Below, one piece after another: positions 13,301 to 30,653 of a DNA stretch of 64,000 nt (the first letter of the stretch is position 1; every line of letters begins with the position of its first letter). Made by a program: the position numbers and the translations under genes. The stretch spans positions 124,001-188,000 of the forward strand of contig JASANG010000523.1 of NCBI GenBank assembly GCA_030248215.1, given 5' to 3'. The notes under the pieces are model-generated. The model did no database searches and had not been told where the DNA came from. It worked only from the letters and a program-made list of their open reading frames with translations. This DNA comes from Enoplolaimus lenunculus. Taxonomy: Eukaryota; Nematoda; Enoplea; Enoplida; Thoracostomopsidae.

Positions 13301-14324
13301 GTGAGGTGAAATTAGGTAGTTGTAAAAATGATGTTTAATTTGTTAATTTCGTTTATGTGTAATGTTATTAAATCTTTTGGCTTTTCGGCAATTCTTTCCT
13401 CAAAATTGTACCAAAAGCTAAAACGAAACACGCCAAATTGATAGATTTTGTAAAACTTTGCAAAATTTCACTACCGAAATTACCGGTAACCCCGGCAAAA
13501 ATTCTACCAGAACCGTAGGGCGATTTTTTGTCGGAGCCGGACCGGAGGCAGACCTCGGCTGCACACTGATGATTTCCAAAGTACTGTCAAGAAATCGTTC
13601 ATAAGCTTTTTTTAAAATCGGTACAATTAAAGTTCAAAAAATGCCATGTTAGGAATCAACTCGCTGATGACAACTTTCATAAAATACGGAAAATTATTTT
13701 AATGACCGAAATTGCCGAAACCTTTAGAAAAAATTCTACCGGACCCGTACAAAGTCCAGCTATTAATCAGAACATGAGGCAGACCTTCGGTATCTTGTTA
13801 CCACGCCAAACCAACAGCAATATTTTGTAGGTTAACCCGCTTTACGAGCATCTACAATATGTTTTTTAGGTTACCTCAACCACACACAATCACTATTTGA
13901 CTATAACGACTGGAAGCCAAGCTTGTGGTACACGGGTCCTGCAGCAGCTTCATTACTATTTCCAAACGTTACTCGTTCAAAACACTGCTACTACAGCGAT
14001 TACCGTACCCCACCGAACACATTGGACCATTTAACCCGATACGAAGTACCATACGAACGAACCTCCATTTGGTGGCAAGTCCTCGCAGCGCGTTTGGCGT
14101 TTGTACTGTGTTTCGAACGACTCGTCTACGGCGTTCAAGTGCTGCTCATTGCCCGAATACCTCGCACGCCTGCACCGATACGAGTTAAAATTCAACGAGC
14201 TCAATATTTGGCACGGCAAGCGTTTCAAAAACACAATTTGCTTATGCAGCGTTCGACTAGCGATGGGTCACCGGAAAAGAAGTATGTTCCAGAAGAAAAG
14301 TTCGAAACAAAAGGCAGGACATAA
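4317..14324 (+). CDS. Anoctamin (TMEM16 family) channel/lipid scramblase
   Basis: Exons (all phases agree): 4317-4341, 4676-4865, 5492-5753, 6257-6470, 6902-7252, 7882-8165, 8385-8717, 9253-9518, 11309-11744, 12940-13087, 13870-14324; 987 aa, the usual anoctamin length. The N-terminal cytosolic dimerisation domain is seen in exons 2-4 (DGKKLIDFVLVY, EEGLELE, LHAPEELL). Exon 5 has AAYPLHD and YFAWLGFYTRMLIAP (first membrane segment). Exon 6 has MCPIC, LDNQLTLLWAFVMSVWSM and RPEYE. Exon 8 has KVFTLQFVNYYTPLFY and KGRF. Exon 9 has EYMNLTVQFGFITLF and NNVFEIRVDARKF. Exons 10-11 have NAFIIAFTSD, YRTPP and LAARLAFVLCFE. Family members are Ca2+-activated chloride channels or phospholipid scramblases in plasma membrane or ER. 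The EIRVD pair of the Ca2+ site is kept, but the TM7 EYMN motif has Asn where EYME is expected. Exon 9 adds a Ser-rich cytosolic linker. The paralogue cannot be assigned. The tiny first exon is the least certain part. Confidence 0.93.
4930..4990 (+). repeat. Fragment of a short GGCCAAYG-type element
   Basis: It begins GGGCCAACGTATAGAA and continues through AGGGCCGTAACAG into CCTAAGCC motifs. Closely similar starts occur at 6605-6660 and in the complete element at 15958-16064, so this is a truncated member of that short family. It lies at the start of anoctamin intron 2. Confidence 0.5.
5004..5357 (+). repeat. Tandem duplication, unit about 177 bp
   Basis: Two adjacent copies (5004-5180 and from 5181) begin ATGAGCATATACCTAA and share AGTCCCGCAGAGAAGCG and GGTGCCGTTCATA. 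They differ by scattered substitutions. They lie in anoctamin intron 2, about 135 bp before exon 3. Confidence 0.8.
9519..11308 (+). repeat. Repeat-rich anoctamin intron 8 with a ~247-bp tandem duplication
   Basis: This 1.8-kb intron is the longest of the gene. From 10694 and again from 10941 the same sequence starts AATAAACGTTTAATTC and runs through TTAAAAATAAATAACAG and GTAACCGAATA to an ATTCGGGTCA-like end. Copies of AGGACCAAATAAA(A/G)TTGAG also occur near 9775 and 10600. No coding content was seen. Confidence 0.75.
12570..12783. mobile_element. Foldback (long terminal inverted repeat) element
   Basis: The 214-bp block can fold almost end to end. The left arm runs CACTACACGGCAAAAAATGG, then GAGTCAAATTGACTC, CCGAAATAGAC and ACGGGACTAC. 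The right arm is its complement and ends CCATTTTTTGCAGTG. GAGTCAAATTTGACTC palindromes repeat within the arms. I could not find a convincing target duplication, so the superfamily is open. It lies in anoctamin intron 9. Confidence 0.75.
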
Positions 14325-15090
14325 CACGAATTTTCGAGGAACAGTATTGAACTATCATCAGCTGCTGTGGTTTTCAAACGAACGTTTGGATTCCGGTGGA
14401 AATTGGCATTTGCGTCATTTTTCTCTTGATAAATTGTGTTTCCAACGACGCAAGTATAAAAGTTGCAAAATTTAATTGAACACGTTAAACAACCTAACCA
14501 TCATCGTTTTAAAGTGGGCAGTTTTGTTTACTTCTAAACTGAAACGTACATATCCGGACTTCCGCCTTCGATGTCAACAAAAAAAGTCCTCCTGCTTCGG
14601 TAGAAATTTTGTGCGTTTCCGCAAAAGTTTCGTGACAAACGTCAGTGTGGTTTTCTACCGTGCCCAGAAACAAAACAAGGTTTACAGTTTACCTAGCAAT
14701 AACAAATATAATATAAACAGTCGATCATTTAACACAATGATAAAATGAGCATCAGGAATTTCACGCATTGCAACGCAGTTAGCTAAGTTTAAAATAAATT
14801 CTAAAGAATGTTAACAATATCTACTACGTACAATCCTGATAACAAACGATGCCGTTAATACGAAATTACTGTGCAAAAATAATGATCGCCAAATACACTA
14901 GTACTCAAAACACAATAATTTACTACTGAGTTTACACTTTAAAATCAATACTTCTAAACATCATTCTTAAACAGCCATGCCCGAGTTACAACAGTCGTTG
15001 ATTTGATTAATTCTGTTCGGTTTGTGATTGTTGGCTAGCGATGTTTTTCCAACACGGCTCTGAATTATAGTATTTTTCCTAAAGTAGCTG
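14325..15090. other. Convergent intergenic spacer, anoctamin / DUS2
   Basis: 766 bp between two stop codons of convergent genes. It must contain both 3' untranslated regions. An AATAAA at 14793-14798 on + is a possible but unproven polyadenylation signal. Open frames here show no family motif. Confidence 0.6.
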
Positions 15091-21044
<5,954 letters not shown>

Positions 21045-21227
21045 TTACGCAAACAAGTACGCAAACAAGTCAACTTCTATAATGATTGCTATACTGCAAA
21101 TGTCGCATCACTTAATGGTTTTACAATTTTGAATGAAAATGGCACTTTAAAATGCGGGTACGGGTATTTACAAGTGTCAGTCTAGGTAGGAACAGGGACT
21201 TCCGACTTTTAACTTAGCATCAAAAAA

Positions 21228-21307
21228 GCGGGCCTCCAGAGCAGGGATCGAACTCTCAGCATAAAGGTCGTTAAGCGAACACTCTAAAACTGTACCACGA
21301 AGCCCGC
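21228..21307 (-). repeat. tRNA-like sequence (SINE head or tRNA pseudogene)
   Basis: Read on the minus strand, a 7-base 5' arm GCGGGCT pairs with GGCCCGC at the other end. It has an A-box-like GTGGTACAG...TAGAGTG stretch and a B-box-like GAGTTCGATCCC. The anticodon stem does not pair properly and the T arm is distorted, so it is not a functional tRNA as read. Confidence 0.6.
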
Positions 21308-22169
21308 TTCTCCAACCACCGGTTAGAAAGTTAACTGGTTCAGTTTGTAGCATTGTTACTGGTTATTTTCCGTTCAGCCTTCGGCTGGATTCGGATAAAA
21401 ATTAGTTTAAGAAAGGCTCGGTGAACCAAAGCATATGATATCTTGTGTTGCGATTTAGTGTCCATGTAATAAAACCTTAATCCGTGCCGCATCGTTTGAG
21501 TCGTAGCGAATCTAGGTGTAAGCCTATGTCGACCTCCGTGGAGATCTGAATTCACTTCCGATCGGTCCCGATTCAGATTCGCCGGAACCGATGGTGTGGC
21601 ATTTTAAAATATAAGCTATCAATACGTCCTAAACCCACACACGTGAGACTGAGTGTTTTAGTGAAATTAATGAGAATTGCGCGAATTTCAGAAGGTTCCA
21701 GCCGGAATTTCGACTTTCAATGCAGTTCTAGCGAAATTAAAGGTTTTTGTTCGGTTTTTTCAGCGGCGGCTTGTGTTTTGTACAGATTATGCGTTTGTGT
21801 TACGTATAGTGCAATTACGGAGTTGGCGGTTTGCTAAGCGTTACTCATGTCTCGTGTTTTATTGTTTAAACAAAACTATTGTGAAGTCGTCGATTTCGGA
21901 CTAAACGTTCGGATATTCTTAACCCCGATTTTGACCTAATTTAGCGATGTCCCGGAATTTCGTAAAATTGTGTTGCTCTCGAGTCAAATAGGTTTGGATT
22001 GCGTTTATTTTGTATACGCTGTCGTATTGTTCCTTCGTAATACTGGTAGTAAACTCATAAAATTCGGTCTTAACACTCCAGACAATATTACCCGAGCAGG
22101 CATTTTACAGCGGGCGCCCCCCCAAACTTTTTTTGGAGATTTTCCCCCACAAAACCACACAGCCCAGGG

Positions 22170-22195
22170 CCCCCCCCCCCCCCCCCCCCCCCCCC
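22170..22195 (+). repeat. Poly-C tract of 26 bases
   Basis: An uninterrupted C run preceded by other C-rich blocks (22110-22169). A related C-rich block lies at 2695-2750. It is low-complexity and length-unstable, with i-motif/G-quadruplex potential. Confidence 0.85.
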
Positions 22196-23041
22196 ACGTT
22201 CTATAAAAATCTGGAAGGGGCTTCTTGTTTTGCAAACTTAAACCGTACAAAAAACAAGTAGAAGACTTCCAAAGGGGGTATGTTTGACACAATAACCCCT
22301 TCCTCTGATAATGCCTTTGTTTGTGTTATAAAATGCTACTAATTCTAGGATTTGAACGTTAATAAAATATTAATGATGTTCATAAAATGCACTAGGTACG
22401 TAAATTATGCCATTGCTACCAATTTACACATTAAACGAGTTAATTATATTCGCTATATATTTAAACATTAATTGTAGCCTGTCAAAAATTTTGAACTTAT
22501 CAAAGTACGACAATATAATCGGTCTTTCCTGTAGTTTCAAGCATACGCATGTACCTGTTTAAATTGTTATGTATATATGTAAGTTCTATAGCATAAAGTC
22601 ATGTCTGTACGTATTTGATTACTTCTGTAAAAACATTTGTATTCAGAACGAATAAAATAAATTTTGGCCAAATTAGGTTATATTGGAGTTTTGAAATTGT
22701 TAATGATGTTTAACTAGTTTTACTAAATAACAGTTCCTAATAAAAAGTATTTTCAAGTTCGCAAAAGAAATCCAGCACTGATGTCGTTTCCGACTCTGCA
22801 CAGTGATTTTGAAAGCATACGTTTCAGATGTTGCCGTTTTGTAAATGTGGCAAAAACAGTGTAAATGCTGTTGCGCCATATTCTGAAATGTGTGCAGCAA
22901 TAATATATTGAATGTGTAGCATAAAACTATTTAGCTAGGAGCGAGGTATTGCGAGGTTAACCGCTTGAGAAAAACGCTCTGAGATAAGTTGGGGTACGCT
23001 AGGGTACGACAGTTTTTAGTTCTGAGCGAGCAGCTGAAAAT

Positions 23042-23120
23042 GAGGCACGTTCTCGGGAGGTTTCAAACTCGGTCGACAGATTATCAGTCCAGCGCGCTAG
23101 CCACTGAGCCACACTGCCTC
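23042..23120 (-). repeat. tRNA-like sequence, possible tRNA-Ile(GAU)-derived
   Basis: On the minus strand: 5' GAGGCAG with 3' GTGCCTC-type acceptor pairing, A-box TGGCTCAGTGGCTAGCGC, and a seven-base anticodon loop CTGATAA (GAU). The B-box-like part is GTTTGAAACC. The T stem is poorly paired and extra bases precede the 3' acceptor arm, so a tRNA pseudogene or tRNA-derived SINE is more likely than a working gene. Confidence 0.6.
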
Positions 23121-24671
23121 ACAATCAATTGATAGTTTTTCTGTTTTTATGCCTTACAAGAACCTCAACATACACATGCATCTTGGTTTTTCAATGTTTT
23201 TACCGCTTATGCATATGAAGGCACTATATATGCATCAACGTTTTACCGATTTGCAGCATTAGCATAAGGTATTACTTGTCTATACATCCGCCTGTCACAC
23301 GCTCATTTTAGTGAAAATGATGTAGCCGGGTTATGATCGAAATAACGGAAACAGAAAACAAATCTCAAAGTGTAAAAGTTTCAGAGATGTTTTATTTTTC
23401 TGCTAACTCCATGAGATGTGAAAGTATTCACCGGACTTCTAAAATTTTAATGAAAATTATAGGTAATCAAATCAGTCAAAGTTTATTCACGAATTACACT
23501 ATATATTAATGTGAATAAAATAAATGGTGAAAACGAAGTGTAAGAACTCATTAATATTCAACACCATACAGCTTAACTTATGTTACATAATTCGGTCGTA
23601 CATCAAGAATTCAATTAGTTCTCTACTTCTTCCTGTAAATGTTTACAAAATTACTTATGCGGACAGGCTCTAACGACTGGTAGACATTTCCAGATTCTGG
23701 AAGCGTGTACCACCAGGGTACAACACGAGAAAAAAGACCTAATGAGCTAAAAAACTTGAAGGACATGTGATAAATACCCGAAAGTGGATATGCTAATTGA
23801 GCGGCGAGCTTGCGTAAGAAAATACACTAATACTATCCAGAGAAAACATAACTTGGGAGATAAGGTTCAAACGTCACAGTATCTAACCGAGGGCACGGTG
23901 TTTGCTCTATATTAGGAGTGAAGCTATCGTCGGGAACAAAAAAGAGGAAAAAGATTCATTATACGCTAGACACTTATCCAGTGGATCAGTTGTTAAAACC
24001 CTATTTAATAGTTTAATGGGGGCAATGTCACACTTACTTCTAAGTTTAGAGTTAACGAAACTATAAAATGAATTAGGTTGCTGGTATCTAACGCTCTACA
24101 ATTTTTGGCGTGGCAGCATTTGATAATTAATCGCATACACTTAGCAGAATGCTGTTTATACAAAAGTATAAATATAATATTTACCACTGGCTGGAGATAC
24201 AGTTTTATAGAACTGCACAATTTCAAGTTTAATAGGATTGTGTCACTTACAGAAAAGTTTGGCCCCACCTCCAGATTGGATATATTTTGCGCAAAATTTG
24301 TGGAACGAGATCTAAACCGAATTTCCACTTGTAGGAATACAAACCAGTTGCGTAAATGAATGATGAACTAATACATCAAGAAGAATCATATATAACTCAG
24401 AATTTGGAAACTTGTGTACTTTCCAATCATACGCTGGTAAATTTAGATAACCGGCCAGCAAACTATGTTTTCAGTTTAAACACAAACGTTTTAAACAGTC
24501 TCTCAAAAGTATCATATCTTGTAGATTCGAAAGCGGTGGCCGATAACAACGAATTGTGTGATGTACTTCAGGAATTAATCGACAGGTACCAGCTCCAAAC
24601 CAATAAAGAGTGTCGGAATATCAACAGGAATACTTTTAACGTTAGCTTTCACACGGTTACATCTAAACATG

Positions 24672-25560
24672 TTATATATACAGTTGTGTATTACATACTG
24701 CAGAATCCGGAAAATCCGCAATTATCACAGTTTCTGTGATAAAAGTAACATCGATATTTTCAGACACGAGTAGGTAGCTAAACTCATCCAATTTCTTACA
24801 AATGCTACAGCGTTTATAACAACTTTTTAAAAAACTGAAATGTTTTAAAGACAATAGTGAGCTTACTCCGGTTAACTGTTTTCCGGTCTGCTAGTTTTAT
24901 ATTGAAACTCTTTAACACGATATCCACCTGACAACACGTCATGTTCATTCTTTTTACAATCCATAAAGCGAACAATTCTTTCATTTAAGATCGCGTATTT
25001 TACATTCGTATTTTCTGATTCATTATTGTTTTGTTCGTTTTTCTTCGAATGCAGCAATCTCAATTCAGCCCGTTCAGATGCAGTCATGGATCTTCGTATA
25101 AATACTCTTTCTTTGAAATTCCGGTAAGCTTCTTACTTTCACGCAATACCAACTTGACGCACGATGAGCTAATATTTTTGACCTTAAGAAACCGGGGCTT
25201 CGGTGTAGGCAATGGAACTGTTGGTTTGCGGATGTAACTCACACGATGAAGATCAAAGGTTTGTGTGAAATCATAACCTGTATCCATGATCACTGCACTT
25301 CTTCGTCTAACCTGTTGCTCAGACAAATGTTTCATATCAGAAATGGTAATCACGCGACCGTCAGTACCAGAATTTTTTGCAGCTACCAGAGAAGAAAGAG
25401 GTGTTTGATTTGCATTCGCACCGGTAACTTCTGGATTTACAGAAAGAACCGGCGATAACGTATTAATCAGCATGTTCACCTTATCATCCTTATCTGAGAG
25501 CCGTTTGTTTATTTGTTTGTTTGTTTGTTTGTTGCAGCGCGCTACGCATAGCAGACCCAA
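24672..25560 (-). mobile_element. Degenerate LINE retrotransposon: ORF1 end and ORF2 endonuclease start
   Basis: Reading leftward, the frame 25500-25084 continues, after a -1 shift at an overlapping ATGA, into 25087-24872. Together they resemble the C-terminal part of CR1/L2/Rex-type LINE ORF1 proteins (FLKVKNISSSCVKLVLRESK, LYEDP-MTASERAELRLLHSKK, KYAILNERIVRF). About 20 bp further, 24854-24672 reads like the start of an apurinic endonuclease (CSICKKLDEFSYLL, ENIDVTFITET, DFPDS). The order ORF1-ORF2 and the broken frames mark a dead, 3'-truncated element. The clade assignment is tentative. Confidence 0.7.
25502..25533 (+). repeat. (TTTG)n microsatellite
   Basis: A run of TTTG units with one TTTA interruption lies just 5' of the LINE ORF1 remnant on its minus-strand orientation. 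It produces the NKQTNKQ-like artefact at the start of that frame. Confidence 0.75.
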
Positions 25561-26596
25561 GAGGTAAAGCAGTTGATATAGTTTTTGTACTCACCAAACG
25601 AAACATATCACTTGACCATTGTCCAGACTTTTACAAGCCCCAGACAGCCCAAAGCACTTAAAATGAGGCCAATTTCAATTGCCACAAAGCCCACATTCAA
25701 TAAAAGAATCTGTGACCGGCGTCAATCGCGTGATAGCGCAGATAGTAACTCACTATCAGTCACCAACGACAATCAGTAAGATCTCTTACTCAAAAAATAC
25801 TAACACAACGAGCTCCAAGAAATGATAATGAAAACCAACTAAACAAAACCAGCCAACAGACTAGCTAGCTAACTGAAACGTTCTTCAACATCAAATTATT
25901 TAGCAAGCAGAATCTCCAATCAAGTCCATGTACGTCTGAACAGCACCGGTCAACAATCGACGAAAATATTTAATCTTATCACGACGTTCCGTGATTCCAG
26001 CTGCTCACAAACTTCGATCGAACTTCTTCATACAGATGTTTAAATCTTTTTGCTTCGTTCCATCGAACTTCGGAAAATCAGTGTGCTTTTATCCGAAAAA
26101 CGCAATTTCACCATTAACCTATTAAACGAATTTATACGAAAATTATTTGTGGAGGTTTACGAAAAGATTTCAGTCAGTGGCTGAACGAAATCGCGTTATG
26201 GCGCAAATAGAAAACAAAATATCTCGAATGGTAACTGAATATCAGTCCCCTACGACAATCCGTAAGATTTGTTACTCAAAAATACTAACACAACGTGCCC
26301 GCAATAGTATGTGCAAAAACATGTCAAACAAGAAAACTATATTGAAAGCCAACTATGCGACACTAGCCAACAGACTAACTAGATAACTAAAACGTTATTC
26401 AACATCAAATTATTTAGCAGGTACAAACTATCAAATCAAGCTTGCTTCTAATCTCAAAGAAAATGGTTGAACATACCCAATTTTCTCACAGGGGCTGCGA
26501 AGGGCCTGTGTTCCACCAAACATTGCGGAGAGCAAAAACTTAAGTAAAACTGGAAGAGGCTAAAGGGTAGCAAAAGTTTTTTTCACCTATAAGTAT

Positions 26597-26928
26597 CAGG
26601 GATCGACGGGAATACGATTCCGGTTTAATATACGGCAAAATTCGACATCCGTATTTTGTTCATTTACCCGGTATCAACCTATCGGATACCGGATATTTGT
26701 GGTTGTGGTTGCAAATATCATAAAACTGTTTTTGCGCGTCAAAAACTAGATATTTTGAAGCGACTGCAATTCCAAGCAAGTTATGAATGGGCACTGACAT
26801 GGAATAAAAATTCTACCCACAAATTAATCTTAAATTCATAAGTACATATTTTTGCACGACTCAAATCTTCCAATAGTGTACAAATATAGATCGTGTATCC
26901 GGTAAAATTAATATCCGGTCGATCCCTG
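26597..26928. mobile_element. hAT-like MITE, CAGGGATCGAC family
   Basis: The left end is CAGGGATCGACGGG and the right end complements CAGGGATCGACCGG. Flanks are ATAAGTAT (26589-26596) and ATAGGTAT (26929-26936), 7 of 8 identical. The interior has GGTTTAATATACGGCAAAA and CCGGATATTTGTGG motifs shared with 26979-27215, 34480-34640, 42835-43215 and 63108-63760. It is non-autonomous, with no transposase. Confidence 0.85.
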
Positions 26929-26978
26929 ATAGGTATGGGTATTTTACATGCATTTGTTTGTAACATTGTATGTGTAAT

Positions 26979-27215
26979 CAGGGATCGATAGAATATTAAT
27001 ATTACCGGAGCCGGGTTAGCCTGGATTTTTAACTTCGTTAAGAACTGAAAAATAAAGCTTCTTGACTTCGGGAACGTAGTCTCTGCAAAATATCTAGTAT
27101 TTTCAGATGCGACGCAGTGTTATTATATTCGAGACCATAAACCGCAATTACCCGGTATCTGTTTGGTTTATATCGGATATTAAATCGGAATCGGATATCT
27201 CGTCGATCCCGCATG
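26979..27215. mobile_element. Diverged CAGGGATCGAC-family MITE copy
   Basis: It starts CAGGGATCGATAGAAT and ends near GATATCTCGTCGATCCC. It contains an ATTACCCGGTATCTG internal motif of the family. The right terminus is worn and no clear target duplication remains. It ends about 50 bp before the EXOSC5 start codon, so it may form part of that gene's promoter or 5' leader. Confidence 0.65.
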
Positions 27216-27265
27216 CGATACGTCTATAATTTGTTTTATAGTTTTAATGTTGTTTAAGAAATAAT

Positions 27266-29786
27266 ATGCACCCCTCGCCAAAGGTTGACAAGAGCGCAGC
27301 TAAGGAAAACGATAAAAGTGAAAATTTTAACTCGCTTTTGCCGAATCTTCGAAGCCGCAGTTCGAAACTCTCGTGTTTGAACCGTTCTGACGGTTCCGTC
27401 GCTTACGCTCAAGGAGATACGGTAGTGTGGGCATGCGTATACGGGCCTGGTGATTTGAAGGTAAACATTTGTAGTTGTTGAGTATTTCATTATAAATTAA
27501 ATAAAAGTCAACCATGGAAGTCACGTATGTAATATTTGCTGTTTTGATACCACGTTTATCACAAGGTTTTGACAAATTTTTCACATTTATTTATGTGAGC
27601 CACTATAGAAAGCGTCTATTTTGTTTTAAATTTTACGGTGACAGGCTCCTAGATTATTTTGTTTGTTTGTAGTGCATTGAAAAATTTAGCTCTTTGGTTT
27701 AGGAGAATTTTTTGTTCAAATGGGATTTTTTATTGTTATTGACATTGGTTGCGCCTTTTTGTTGCAGGTATCCAGACAGTCCCTATCAGGTGCCGTATTA
27801 GACGTCATTTTCAAGCCGTGCGTAGCAGAAAATGAATTGATTACTTTGCGATATCATGGCTTAATCAGCGAGGCTTTGCACGGCGCATTGACGATAAAGT
27901 AATTTGAATTTTTTCTAGTTTTAGTCTTTCTGATTGAACAGAGCGTCAACCTCCGAGTTAAAAACTAACGATAACTTTCGTTATCAACCTAGAAACCAGT
28001 CGTAGTGCGAGTACATGTATTGAGCGAAGCTCAAACACACGTAAGTAGTTAAGCTAATATGCAAATTTTATTAGCTAACTATTCATTTATTGATTTTGGA
28101 GGTTTGTAAACAATTTATTCAGATTCCTCGCACTCAAAAACCCTAAAGTAACCCTGATAATTTGAGAAATAATTTTAAAAAACCATTATTTAGGCTTATC
28201 AATTAAGCAAATATGCAAATTAGCTAAGACAATTTATTTAGATTCCTCGCACCAGAAAACCCATTATTGCTGAAATTAGATTGCTTGTAATCCTAATAAT
28301 TAGTGAAAGATTGCAAAAACGCCTAGTTTAGGCATAGCAATTATGATTATGTGCAATGTATCTATTAGCTAACTACTGAATTATCGGTTTTAGATGTTTG
28401 TAAACTATTTATTCAGATCCCTTGCACTTAAAACCTTCAGTAAACCCTTATAATTATTGAAATAATTTAAAGAGTCCTAGTTTTGTCTTGTCAATTATGC
28501 TAATATTCAAATTACCTATTAGCTAACTCTTCAATTATCTGTTTTGGAGGTTTGTAAACAATTTATTCAAATTTCTCGCACCTAAAAACCCTTTAGTGCT
28601 GAAATTATATTGCTTTTAACCTGAATAATTAGTGAAATATTGAAAAAAGCCCTAAATTAAGCTAATAAACTATGCTAATATGCAAATTATCTATTAGCTA
28701 ACTACTCAGTTATCTGTTTTGGAGGTTTGTAAACACTCTATGCAGATTCCTCGCACCCAAAATCCCTTTAATGCTGAAATTAGATTGCTTCTAAGTCTAA
28801 CTAGATTCCTCGCACCCAAAATCCCTTTAATGCTGAAATTAGATTGCTTCTAAGTCTAACTATAATAATTAGTGAAATAATGTAGAAAGTCCTAATTTAG
28901 GTTTAATTAATTATGCAAATTAGCCTGTAGCTAATAAACAGCTTAAAATTTTAAAACCCCAATACGAGGTTCACACCTCAGTATTATTGGCTTTCAAACA
29001 AAAGAAAGTTTATGAAAATCGGTTTAGCCGTTCCTGAGATTCTTTTCGGATGGACAGAGAGACGGATATGCACCTTTCGACCCCAGAGTACAAAACATAA
29101 AACGCTTCGCGAAACTCCGAGCGTCGCTCGGAGTTTCGCTTCGCTTAACAAGTCAAATGGAACACTAATACACTAAGCAAAGATCTAATCTCGCAGACAT
29201 ATGTTCTCCCACATTGAAATGCATTCGTGTTTCATATCAACGAAATTTAAATAGACAACTGTGACAATCACCCGGAAATCCTAGACCAGCTTAAACCTTT
29301 GGCACCAAACTATTCTTTTTTGATACTTTATGCTTCAATGCACGTTTAGAATTTTTCGTATATTTTTGTTTTAGGCAATTTCCACGCTCGTTAGTTACGT
29401 TTGTCATTCAAGAATTTCATAATGACGGGTGTTTGCTAAGTTGTGCGATCAATGCTGTATGTATTGCAGCGTTAGATGCAGGTCTTCCTATGCGTCATAA
29501 TTTTGCGGCAGTGACCGTATGCCTCGATGAAAATAATGAAATTTTACTTGATACAAAGCTAGAAGACGAACTTTCTGCCCGCTGTCAGATGACGTTTGTA
29601 TTTGAAAGCCAGACGTTCGGCCTCCTTTGCTCAGAATCCATTGGAACTGTGTGTCCTAATTTGTTTAATCGTTGTGTCGAGACGGCGCGCGAGGCTTCCA
29701 AAGCGATATTTTCGTATTATCGGCAAATGATTGAGCGAAAATATTTGCCGTCTCAAACTTTTAGGGCCAACGAAGATGAAACGTAA
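27266..29786 (+). CDS. EXOSC5: Exosome complex component EXOSC5 (Rrp46)
   Basis: Three exons, 27266-27460, 27768-27898 and 29375-29786, in phase; 245 aa (human 235). It is a subunit of the six-member RNase PH-like ring of the nuclear and cytoplasmic RNA exosome, which guides RNA to the catalytic subunits. The ring itself is catalytically inactive in animals. Motifs are LNRSDGSVAYAQGDTVVWAC (the RNase PH N-terminal strand pair, residues about 38-57), VYGPGD, then the second exon's SGAVLDVIFKP, and in exon 3 FPRSLVTFVIQEFHNDGCLL, INAVCIAALDAGLPMRHN and TFVFESQTFGLL. A hydrophilic N-terminal leader of about 35 residues precedes the conserved domain. Intron 2 (1.5 kb) contains the inverted long repeat. 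OSTM1 follows 870 bp downstream on the same strand. Confidence 0.95.
27990..29150 (-). repeat. Dispersed long repeat, copy B (opposite orientation to 1945-2690)
   Basis: Reverse complement of copy A. It has the same order of AT-rich GCTAATATGCAAAT subrepeats, the CAGATTCCTCGCACCC motif, the GTTCCTGAGATTCTTTTCGG tract and the GACGGATATGCACC segment. It fills most of EXOSC5 intron 2. It holds more subrepeats than copy A, so the internal array has expanded or contracted. Confidence 0.78.
28744..28861 (+). repeat. Exact 59-bp tandem duplication
   Basis: Two seemingly identical copies starting AGATTCCTCGCACCC lie at 28744-28802 and 28803-28861, inside copy B of the long repeat. Lack of divergence indicates a very recent event or an assembly artefact. 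Confidence 0.85.
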
Positions 29787-30653
29787 AGTTAGCAATGTAG
29801 CGATAGCACTATTTCTGTGGTTTTCGTGCTGTGGATGAATCTCAGTTTGAATATTATGCTCCATTGATTGTCACACTGAAGTCATAAACACCATTGACTT
29901 ATAGACTGGTTGAAGGCTTCAGTTCGGTTTAATAGCATATGCTTTGGGGCAAAGAATATTGGAGCCGAAATGATTGCAATATAGCGAAGTTTGTTATTGT
30001 ATTATCACAACGAATGTATTCAGTTGTGGGTCCTGAAATTTCTGACATGAGGTGTGCAAGATATATTGTGAAAAACCCTCGAGAGTGAAGCGATCAAGAA
30101 GCCACGCACTATTTTTACCTTAGTTTTTTGTCAGGTGGGCTCCCCTCTGTAGAAGCCATGCAAGAGTTATCTTTTGCATCTTAGTAGTTTTTGCATATTA
30201 GATATATTTTAAGCAAACGTTTTCAGCAATAAAAATGTGAATTCGAAATTTGTAACTAGATCGGTGGTCACACTCGTGCTCTTGATTGTGTGGGACAAAT
30301 GTTGCGCTTGCGAGTATGCTATTTGTTATAAACGTTTGAGGCAGATTTTTGTCAAATCTGTCAGATTTGCAATTCGCCAGTGAACTATGCTTTAAAGTTC
30401 CCCACACATTGTTTTATTAACCATTGCACTTAAATCGCCGTTTTGTTATAACGTTATAATCGGATTTATTTGCTTTGTTTACAAGCCTGTAAAATAATAT
30501 GATTACGTTGTGTGAAACTTCATTAAAGTTTAGTTTTGTGTCCTGATGTCTCAGTGTTTTTGTTTGTTAATTGGAGCGAGCTGTTTTAATGCTGTATGAA
30601 AATCAAACCCGCTAGTGGTTTGCTTTACCACGTTTCTTGGAAATTTTTGGAAA
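29787..30653. other. Intergenic spacer EXOSC5 to OSTM1
   Basis: 867 bp, AT-rich, with no gene or repeat recognised. It should hold the EXOSC5 3' UTR and the OSTM1 promoter and 5' UTR. Confidence 0.5.

Noticed and set aside
21228-21307. Functional tRNA gene
   Set aside because: Anticodon and T stems do not form, so only a tRNA-derived or pseudogene label is supportable.
24356-24739. 127-aa plus-strand open frame
   Set aside because: It is antisense to the LINE remnant region and partly overlaps it. No family motif or splice partners, so I treat it as chance.
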